Assembly: GCF_000741135.1 (NCBI RefSeq)
Contig: NZ_JGYU01000005.1
Location: 77,946-141,945 of the forward strand
DNA: 64,000 bases
DNA from: Bifidobacterium choerinum
Lineage (GTDB): Bacteria > Actinomycetota > Actinomycetes > Actinomycetales > Bifidobacteriaceae
Direction of reading: 5' to 3'
A program made the position numbers and the translations under genes. This document shows positions 16,525 through 22,454 of the stretch, one piece after another (positions within the stretch are counted from its first letter, which is position 1; every line of letters starts with the position of its first letter). The notes under the pieces are model-generated. The model made no database searches, was not told where the DNA came from, and saw only the letters and a list, made by a program, of their open reading frames with translations.

Positions 16525-18684
16525 CTAGTTCACCCCCGATTCGGAGCTACTGCCATTTCTAATCGAATCAACGCGATTTTTAATATAGCTAAACTCATGA
16601 TCTTCGATACCCAGTAGTTCGCAGAGCTGTTGGTCGATATCTTTATCGAAATTTATGAGACTATTCTCATTCGAATAATCGCCAAGGTCGGGTACTTCTT
16701 TTCCTAATGACGTTAATGCCTCATCGGTCAACAAGAATGCGTACCTGATAATGTACGTTTTTACATAACGGTAGAAGTTAATTGCTTCATCGTTTGTTTT
16801 GAATGACCTAAGGGCTACGCGCGATCGCCCAAAGGCAGAGTGATTGTCGATTATTTCAAGCTGATTATCACGCTTCTGTCCTCCAGCGTTAGCACTGGAA
16901 ACTACAACCTGCCACTCATCGATAAGGTGCTGGTTCTTTGTAATGATGCTTCTCTCTGCCACAAACCACATAGCGCGGCCTGTCTTGCCAGCCTTATCAT
17001 TGGTGAAAAGTTTGATTTCATGTGAGTAATCTACAGCAGCATCATTCTCGTATTTACGAACCAGATTTGGATTATTTTCAACGAAATTGCTTTCAATGGG
17101 GAAAAGCGAACGCGGTAGTATGGCATCGTGGAGGAAGCCGATTCCAAGCTCTCTCACGGATTCATCGATTTTTTGAACCAGCGGAAGATCATTGGGATCG
17201 AGCGGCATTAATTTATCGCCAGGATTTAAAGCTTGGACAGCTGTCTCGTTTCCAGCCTTTGAATAGATATACTTAAAGCCTGGTTCTTTTTTTCTGTAGT
17301 CTTTCACGACTATCGTGATGCCATCAGCAAGTTGAGCCGCATCACCAAACAGCTCAGAAGCATCTGGAAATAATTTAACTACCGACAAATGGCAATCATT
17401 AATCTGCTTGTGTCCAAAAGTTTTCATTCCTTTTCCCGATTGATGGATCCATCTACCGCCGGGATAAATAAGTACCGCGCAATCAGAGGTGACCTGATCT
17501 GTGACCTCTTGGAAATACTGAAAAATATTTGTCATTGGCTTTTGACCATTTGATTTAGGTTTAGCTTGCGAATTCTCCTCCTGGTAAGGTGGATTGCCTA
17601 TTACTGCATAGAACTTCTTTCCCATGTCACTTGCCTTGCCTTTCAATGAGGCGAACTCAAAGGGCTCGCCGTTCCGCCAGTCGTATATCACACAGAGAGG
17701 AACCGTTTCCTTAGGCTCCTCTTCTTCGATTTCTTTGTTTATCTCGTCGGAGAACACGCCCTCGAACAGGTCGAAAAGCGACGGTTGTATCGGTTTCGGC
17801 TCGGGCTCCTCGAACGTTCCCAGAGTTGACTCCACCTCGGCGCCCATCTTGTTGGTGGGCACAGCGTAAGTTCGCCCATTCATTTGCCAGAAGTTCCAGG
17901 AAACTATCCAGGCCGCCTGTTCAAGCTCGTCCTGTTGGGGGTCCGAACCCCAGCGGTCGCGTAGATGCTCGGCGAACGTCTCGAACACGTTGATGCGGGC
18001 GATGAGCAGGTTGTCGCCCTGGTACTCGAAGCCGTATGTCGCGCGCAGCGCGTCGAGGGCGCGGCGCACCCACTCCTTGCGAGTCTTGGTCTTTTCGGTC
18101 ACGACGCGAAGTTTACGATCTAGGAATCCTACGCGCTCACCTACGGACAGCTCGTCGCCCGTTACGGTGTCGTAGCGTGAACACACGAACGGCGCCTCGC
18201 CGCACGTGATCTCGAGCCGCGGCGCTTCCACGTATGCTCGCCAGCCGTGTCCCTTGGATTTGGGAAATTCAATCGGATCGCTAGTCGGCGTCCATGTATT
18301 GGCGCCACCATCCGCAACGATCTCGGTGTTGAAGACATCGCGCCGGCCGAACCATACCTCGTCCAGGTCGTTGTTCATCTGATTGCACAGCCAAGACGGG
18401 GTGAACACCTCGGCGCGGCTCTTGGTACGCTGGGATTGCCTCTCCTGCTCCTTGGCAATGCGCGGCTTGATGACGCCGGAGTTCATGCCTGTGATCTTCT
18501 CGACGGTTATCTCGTCATCGCCCATGTAGCCGTCGCCCAGTGCCTCGTATTCGTTGTCGGCCCATATGATGTTGCGCCCCGTCGTGCGGTCGCGCAGCAA
18601 CGTCTTGAGAATGAAAGTCGGGTATCGTCGGTCGAAGGATTCTATGAAGCCTTCGACCGAGATGTCGTGGATTGGCTCGGTCAC
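16525..18684 (-). CDS. Eco57I-like N6-adenine DNA methyltransferase
   Basis: The protein is 719 residues. AEVFTPSWLCNQM (91-103) matches the TP-motif before motif I. LEITCGEAPFVCSRYDT (157-173) fits motif I, and VIGNPPYQ (361-368) is motif IV with catalytic NPPY. The C-terminal part (about 380-719) should be the target-recognition region. Its DNA (16540-17660) is visibly AT-rich, with codons such as TTT, AAT and ATA, while the part coding for the catalytic half is GC-rich like the rest of the operon. That points to exchange of the recognition domain by recombination. It sits between the RHH gene (three bases upstream) and the helicase gene (one base downstream), and is expected to protect host DNA. 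Confidence 0.88.
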   Translation of the reverse strand: MTEPIHDISVEGFIESFDRRYPTFILKTLLRDRTTGRNIIWADNEYEALGDGYMGDDEITVEKITGMNSGVIKPRIAKEQERQSQRTKSRAEVFTPSWLCNQMNNDLDEVWFGRRDVFNTEIVADGGANTWTPTSDPIEFPKSKGHGWRAYVEAPRLEITCGEAPFVCSRYDTVTGDELSVGERVGFLDRKLRVVTEKTKTRKEWVRRALDALRATYGFEYQGDNLLIARINVFETFAEHLRDRWGSDPQQDELEQAAWIVSWNFWQMNGRTYAVPTNKMGAEVESTLGTFEEPEPKPIQPSLFDLFEGVFSDEINKEIEEEEPKETVPLCVIYDWRNGEPFEFASLKGKASDMGKKFYAVIGNPPYQEENSQAKPKSNGQKPMTNIFQYFQEVTDQVTSDCAVLIYPGGRWIHQSGKGMKTFGHKQINDCHLSVVKLFPDASELFGDAAQLADGITIVVKDYRKKEPGFKYIYSKAGNETAVQALNPGDKLMPLDPNDLPLVQKIDESVRELGIGFLHDAILPRSLFPIESNFVENNPNLVRKYENDAAVDYSHEIKLFTNDKAGKTGRAMWFVAERSIITKNQHLIDEWQVVVSSANAGGQKRDNQLEIIDNHSAFGRSRVALRSFKTNDEAINFYRYVKTYIIRYAFLLTDEALTSLGKEVPDLGDYSNENSLINFDKDIDQQLCELLGIEDHEFSYIKNRVDSIRNGSSSESGVN

Positions 18685-18687
18685 GGG

Positions 18688-18900
18688 CTATCGTCCCTTC
18701 TTCGCGAGCTCTTCGATCATGCGCGTGCGCACGAAGGCGGAGAAGCTCATGCCCCGCAGGGCCGCCTCCTCCTTGGCCGCGTCACGCAGGGTGTCGGGAA
18801 TGCGCAGGGTCACGGAGACTTGGTCGCCGTCCACCAGGAAGCTTCTGATCTCGGTCTCGTCGGGGTTGCCCTTGATGAGCTCCTTGTAGCTGTCAGGCAT
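18688..18900 (-). CDS. Ribbon-helix-helix protein, probable operon autoregulator
   Basis: From ATG 18898-18900, with GGGAG upstream, the protein is 70 residues; an ATG four codons earlier (18912) is also available. The C-terminal part (SVTLRIPDTLRDAAKEEAALRGMSFSAFVRTRMIEELAKK, quoted in parts) has the RHH layout: a strand VSVTLRIP, helix A RDAAKEEAAL, GMSFSAFV turn, helix B. Such proteins bind operator DNA as dimers and may be antitoxins. It is the first gene of the operon and ends three bases before the methylase start. Direct repeats lie between its promoter and start. Confidence 0.8.
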   Translation of the reverse strand: MPDSYKELIKGNPDETEIRSFLVDGDQVSVTLRIPDTLRDAAKEEAALRGMSFSAFVRTRMIEELAKKGR

Positions 18901-18918
18901 CTGCGCTCCCATCGCTCG

Positions 18919-18950
18919 AAATGCAATACAAATGCGTCTGCAGCATTATA
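18919..18950 (-). promoter_or_regulatory. Promoter -10 box and operator-like direct repeats of the island operon
   Basis: On the minus strand TATAAT occupies 18950-18945. Between it and the RHH start lie two GCATTT copies (18935-18930 and 18924-18919), 11 bases apart and so one helical turn, the usual spacing for paired RHH dimers. No good -35 box is seen, which would fit an activated or extended promoter. It is the only convincing promoter ahead of the seven genes. Confidence 0.55.
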
Positions 18951-19011
18951 ACGCGGCGGCACGGAGCGCCCTGGGAATAGGGGGCATCGGCCGTTCGGGC
19001 TCAATGCGAAG

Positions 19012-19455
19012 ATGTCCCTTTGGGTCCGCCGCAAGATGGCGATGCGGTTCCTGTACGCGATGAACTTCCTGCACAAGCGCGGCGTGTGCCACCGCGACCT
19101 CAGCTACAGAAATGTGCTCGTCCATACATATAACGAGGCGTTCATGGTCAAGGTCGCCGACTTCGGACTCGCCAAGGAGAGGAACTCGGACCTCACAAGC
19201 ACGGGCTCTTCGATGAAAGGCTCCATAGAGGATCCGGCCCTGAAATCGTTCAAGGACTTCAAGCCGGTCAACGACATATATTCGATTGGTTTCATTCTCA
19301 ACTACATCCTCACTGGCAAGGAGAACCTTGTCACCGATGGATCGCGGCTGGGCTCCATCATCCAGAAATGCTCGGCCACCAACCCCGCCGACCGGTATCA
19401 GACGGTGTGGGACATCATCGAGGATATGAGAAAGGCGGAATGTCCTGTCGGATGA
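19012..19455 (+). pseudogene. Protein kinase C-lobe fragment (Ser/Thr kinase-like)
   Basis: A 147-residue frame carries CHRDLSYRNVLV (catalytic loop with HRD and Asn), VKVADFGLAKE (DFG), an activation segment, and FKPVNDIYSIGFILNYILTG (the DxxSxG helix F) ending in NPADRYQTVWDIIEDMRK. The whole N-lobe, with its glycine loop and ATP-binding Lys, is absent. The frame closes upstream at about 18949, and the space is taken by the operon promoter. It is therefore the 3' end of a larger gene. It faces away from the operon. Defence kinases such as those in Stk2 or PARIS-like loci are possible sources, but this is speculative. Confidence 0.7.
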
Positions 19456-19462
19456 AAACGGG

Positions 19463-19503
19463 CCCCGGCGGAAGGAAGTGATAAAAAATCCGCCGGGGTT
19501 TTT
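19463..19503 (+). terminator. Terminator after the kinase fragment
   Basis: CCCCGGCGGA at 19463-19472 pairs with TCCGCCGGGG at 19489-19498, followed by TTTTT. The 85 bases from here to the methylase stop show no gene. Confidence 0.88.
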
Positions 19504-19588
19504 CGACTTGCCGGGCCGCGCATGCGGTCAGGGCCGTCGGCCCCGGCGGGAGGGTTATAGACCCCGCCAAGGGCTTGGGACCATTGTA

Positions 19589-20488
19589 TCAGGCGCGACG
19601 GCGGATGAACAGGCGCTTGTAGAGGTTCTTGCCGCCAACGGTCGGTGCCATATCCGTATCCTCTGGCCATTCCTTGGGGCGTCCGTAGTTGTATGAGCAA
19701 CCCACCAGCTCGAACTGTTCGGGATTGTATTTGTCCATGAACGTGATGGGCACACCCATGACGCCCCAATAGTCCTCGGGAATGTCCTTGACCTTCGATA
19801 CCTCGATGGCGTCATAGTTGTCATAATGCGGGTACTTCGACGGGTCGTCGGCGTAGCGGCGGTAAAGGATGAGGTCCTCGTGGCGCTTGTCGATGTCCAG
19901 GTTGGTGTACCAGGCGATGGCGGGGACTTTGCTTATCTTCCGCCCGTACTTATCGCGTTCGCCGGTTTTCGATTCGTATTCCTCGGGCATGGCGAACTCC
20001 ATGGCCTTGTTGAAGGAGAAACCTGGCCAGAGTCTGCCATCCCGGATCAGCGGGAAGATTTCCTTGTAGGTGATGGCATTGATGTTGCCCATGATGACGA
20101 ATTTCTTGCCATGTTCCACGAGCGTCGCCACATACTCGCGGAACAGGCTGAACGGCGGATTGGTCACGACGATGTCGGCCTCGTCGAGCAGCTCCAGGCA
20201 TTCCTTGGACCTGAAGTCGCACGCGCCGTATGTTCCGTCGCCGTGCAGCTCCGTCAGTTCGTTCTCCCCGGAGTCCAGCAGGTTTCTGATGTCGTCCATG
20301 TCCAACCCGCCATCGCCGGTGGTGTCGCGGAACACGTTGACGACGGCCTTGTACGCCCTGCGGTGTCGTCCCGTATTCTCGTCCACGTCATCGTCGAACA
20401 GGGATGGCTGGTACTCGCCGCCGGCGATGGGGGAGCCCGAGTAGCAGGTGGCGATGAGCTTCTTCAGCCCGAGGGGGTTGAAGTTCAA
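19589..20488 (-). pseudogene. M.EcoRI-family adenine methyltransferase, 5'-truncated
   Basis: The 299 remaining residues begin NFNPLGLKKLIATCY, which in the EcoRI methylase family is an internal segment roughly 100-150 residues from the true N-terminus. ADIVVTNPPFSLFREYV is the catalytic NPPF motif. The rest (GKKFVIMGNINAITYKEIFPLI, the GFSFNKAMEF region and the C-terminal ELVGCSYNYGRP) is intact and ends normally. Upstream of TTG 20488 the frame belongs to a truncated integrase, so the N-terminal part was lost in a deletion. It may be untranslated. If complete it would methylate adenine for a type II system, but no cognate endonuclease is next to it. Confidence 0.8.
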
Positions 20489-21098
20489 TGACGCCCTCCA
20501 ATACGGCGTCCTCCAGAGCCTTGTGCAGGGTGCGCCACGCGCTGCCCGCGGTGCCGGAGCTTTTGCCCTGCTCCTCCATGACGTAGCGTTCCATGCGGCG
20601 GAAGTGCGCGGGCTTGAGCTCGTCGAGCCTGACGGCGCCGATGGCGGGCTTGACGTTGCGTTCGATGACGGATGCGTACGTGCCCCAGGTGCGGGGTTTG
20701 AGGTGGGGTTTGCAGATGTCGTTCAGCCAGTGGTCGCACCATTCGGCCACGGTGGGCGGCTTCGTGTAGCCGAGCCGTCCGACGCGCTGGAGCTCGGCTA
20801 TCTTTTCGTTGAGCCTGCGCTCCGCCTCGGCCCTGGTGGCGCCGAACGCGGTGGCGCGCCGGCGGTTCCCGGTCGCGGGGTCGGGCGGGAGCTCGCGGAA
20901 CGCCTTGACGCGTCCGCGCTCCATGGTGAATCCTCCGGAGCCCTGCACGCGCCTGCGTTCGGGCGTGGGGTCCAGCCGTTTCGTCAGCTGGCGTATGATG
21001 GTTCTGGTGGATTCGGCGGTGAGCACAATCGGCGGGGTCTGGTTGGTGGAGTCGATGAGCGTCAGCGTGTATCGCGGCATGTTCGTCTTCCGGTTCAT
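20489..21098 (-). pseudogene. int: Tyrosine integrase, C-terminal catalytic domain deleted
   Basis: From ATG 21098 (or 21080) about 200 residues remain. GGFTMERGRVKAFRELPPDPATGNRRRATAFGATRAEAERRL is an arm-binding type N-terminus, quoted in pieces. PTVAEWCDHWLNDICKPHLKPRTWGTYASVIERNVKPAIGAVRLDELKPAHF is the SAM-like core-binding domain of phage-type integrases. The frame leaves integrase sequence at LEDAVLEGVIE, exactly where the M.EcoRI-like gene begins. All catalytic residues (R-H-R-Y) would lie beyond this point and are missing. It is the recombinase that most likely inserted the island. Confidence 0.85.
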
Positions 21099-21122
21099 GC
21101 CCCGTGGCTATGCGCGCACGCG

Positions 21123-21143
21123 CTGCACCTAATACTGCACCTA
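21123..21143 (+). repeat. Tandem CTGCACCTA pair, right arm-type integrase sites
   Basis: CTGCACCTA occurs at 21123-21131 and 21135-21143, just upstream of the integrase start. It matches the pair at 6109-6128 at the other end. Confidence 0.65.
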
Positions 21144-21204
21144 GTTGGCAGGCCCATGTCATCGCATGTCACGAAAAAGGGCGGCTGATAATTGCCGCGA
21201 AAGA

Positions 21205-21237
21205 CCGCAAAAGCGTTGTCCCGCAACGCTTTTGCGG
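21205..21237 (+). repeat. Perfect 14-bp inverted repeat between integrase and attR
   Basis: CCGCAAAAGCGTTG at 21205-21218 pairs with 21224-21237 around TCCCG. It lacks a T-run on the plus strand. It may be a factor-binding site in the attachment region or a weak terminator. The 478-base gene-free stretch 21099-21576 holds this hairpin, the arm sites, attR, the displaced glnA terminator and the TPP riboswitch. Confidence 0.6.
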
Positions 21238-21284
21238 CTATATTACGCAGTTTCGGCGCGTCAAGCGGAAGACGGTATCCTCGG

Positions 21285-21297
21285 CTTCCACATCTGA
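21285..21297 (+). other. attR: second copy of the 13-bp glnA-end repeat
   Basis: CTTCCACATCTGA is identical to the end of glnA at 6036-6048. It is followed after 28 bases by a strong GC-rich hairpin that fits the original glnA terminator. Confidence 0.8.
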
Positions 21298-21325
21298 TCC
21301 ATTCTCCGCTCCGATAGCGAAGCGA

Positions 21326-21365
21326 CAGGGGGGGCGGGTGACATCGTTCGACGTCACCCCCCCTG
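21326..21365 (+). terminator. Displaced original glnA terminator hairpin
   Basis: A run beginning CAGGGG and ending GGGTGAC pairs with GTCACCC through CCCCTG around ATCGTTCGAC. There is no clear T-run after it. It lies 29 bases past attR, a typical distance for the terminator of the gene interrupted there. Confidence 0.55.
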
Positions 21366-21428
21366 AGTCGTCTTCGCCATGCGATCGGCCGGCCGAAAGT
21401 GCATGGCCTCTGCTTTACTGGATGCGGA

Positions 21429-21527
21429 CACGGGGGCTTGCCCAGGCAGGCTGAGAGGAAGCATGAGCTTCGACCGCATGAACGTGAATCGGATAATGCC
21501 GACGCACGGACGTCTCTTCTCCCCGTG
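21429..21527 (+). promoter_or_regulatory. TPP (THI-box) riboswitch
   Basis: The conserved GGCTGAGA (21449-21456) and the second conserved block GAATCGGATAATGCCGACGCA (given in part: GGATAATGCC at 21491-21500) are in the right order and spacing. CACGGGG at 21429-21435 can pair with CCCCGTG at 21521-21527 as the closing or a competing helix. It precedes ykoE by 50 bases, so thiamine pyrophosphate should turn off the transporter gene. Confidence 0.9.
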
Positions 21528-21576
21528 CCTTCCCCATATGAACCACATATGGATATGATCAGGAAAGGCACTTTTC

Positions 21577-22182
21577 ATGACCGATACCGAAATCAACGCC
21601 GCACGGATCCAGTACGCTTCGCGCCGATGGCGCGTCGTCGATCTGGTGACCGCCACCGCCATCGCCGCCGCATCTGGCCTCATCTTCTGGGTGTGGGACC
21701 TCATCTGCACCGCGCCGCTGGCGCTGTTCGGCGCCGTCACCCCGGGATTAGAAGGCATCCTCAACGCGTTCTGGCTGTTCGCAGGCCCGCTCGCGGCCAT
21801 CATCATCCGCAAGCCCGGCGCGGCGCTGTATGCGGAGACCGTCGCGGCGATGCTCGAGCTGCTGCTCGGCAACCAGTGGGGCGCCGGCGGCTCGCTTGTC
21901 GTCGGCATCATGCAGGGCCTCGGCGCCGAACTCGGCTTCGCGCTGCTCGCCTACCGGGTGTGGAATCTGGCGGCCACGATGCTTTCCGGAGCGTTGGCGG
22001 GGCTGGGCTGCGGCATCTACTACTGGGTCACGAATCCCGGCTGGAGCGCTCTGCGTGCAGGCATCTATCTGGGCACGTCGGTGATCTCCGGCGCGCTCAT
22101 CGCCGGCGCGTTGAGCTGGGCGCTCTACCGGATGCTGGTGAAGACCGGCGCGCTCGACCATTTCGCCGCCGGACGCCGATGA
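21577..22182 (+). CDS. ykoE: ECF transporter substrate-binding S component, YkoE family
   Basis: The protein is 201 residues with five or six membrane helices (about 21-45, 50-72, 78-98, 103-128, 133-160, 168-190). VVDLVTATAIAAASGLIFWVWD at its start and the LLGNQWGAGGSLVVGIMQGLGAELGF segment are typical of YkoE, the membrane component thought to bind thiamine or its hydroxymethylpyrimidine precursor. The TPP riboswitch supports that. Unlike the usual ykoEDC operon, no ATPase (ykoD) or T component (ykoC) follows. A fused A-A-T protein encoded at 37387-39855 could supply energy. Confidence 0.9.
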   Translation: MTDTEINAARIQYASRRWRVVDLVTATAIAAASGLIFWVWDLICTAPLALFGAVTPGLEGILNAFWLFAGPLAAIIIRKPGAALYAETVAAMLELLLGNQWGAGGSLVVGIMQGLGAELGFALLAYRVWNLAATMLSGALAGLGCGIYYWVTNPGWSALRAGIYLGTSVISGALIAGALSWALYRMLVKTGALDHFAAGRR

Positions 22183-22289
22183 CGTCCGGCGCGTTGCGGA
22201 TGCATCCCGTAACCGTCGGCGCATGCGCACACGCTGCTTACGGGACGCATCGATGAGACGCCATTGATTGCGCCCCGCATACGATACAC

Positions 22290-22338
22290 CGTTACGGGCG
22301 GCACGATCACCCTCGTCGTGATCGTGCCGCCCGTAACG
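22290..22338 (+). repeat. 49-bp near-palindrome built from CCCGTAA/TTACGGG
   Basis: A perfect 21-bp stem (22290-22310 with 22318-22338) starts CGTTACGGGCGGCACG and closes a 7-base loop CCTCGTC. Further copies lie nearby: CCCGTAA at 22206 and TTACGGG at 22238. The stretch 22183-22454 has no gene. The hairpin could end ykoE transcripts, but it has no T-run and looks more like a REP-type repeat. Confidence 0.75.
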
Positions 22339-22454
22339 ATTCGTCCGCCTCTGGCGCGTCATCCCCGCATGCAATACAGTGGGTCATTGTTCGACCCCGA
22401 CGAAATCTTCCTCGGGTCCTGTCCCCCATGCATGCAGAAAGGCATCGAAACCGA

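Larger units (their letters stand above)
6036..21297. mobile_element. Integrated genomic island at the 3' end of glnA carrying a restriction/defence-like operon
   Basis: Both ends carry CTTCCACATCTGA, once as the last codons of glnA (6036-6048) and once at 21285-21297. Inside each end lies a tandem pair of CTGCACCTA (6109-6128 and 21123-21143), the arrangement expected of arm sites for a bivalent tyrosine recombinase. An excisionase-like gene sits at the left end and an integrase remnant at the right. Cargo is a seven-gene leftward operon (6921-18900) plus gene fragments. The integrase lacks its catalytic domain, so the element is predicted to be unable to move without help. Boundaries are inferred from the repeat; no empty site is available for comparison. 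Confidence 0.85.

Noticed and set aside
6921-18950. Island operon as BREX, DISARM, Dnd/Ssp or type I R-M
   Set aside because: No PglZ, BrxC, DrmA/B, DndA/SspA-type cysteine desulfurase or HsdS is present; only single domain types are shared.
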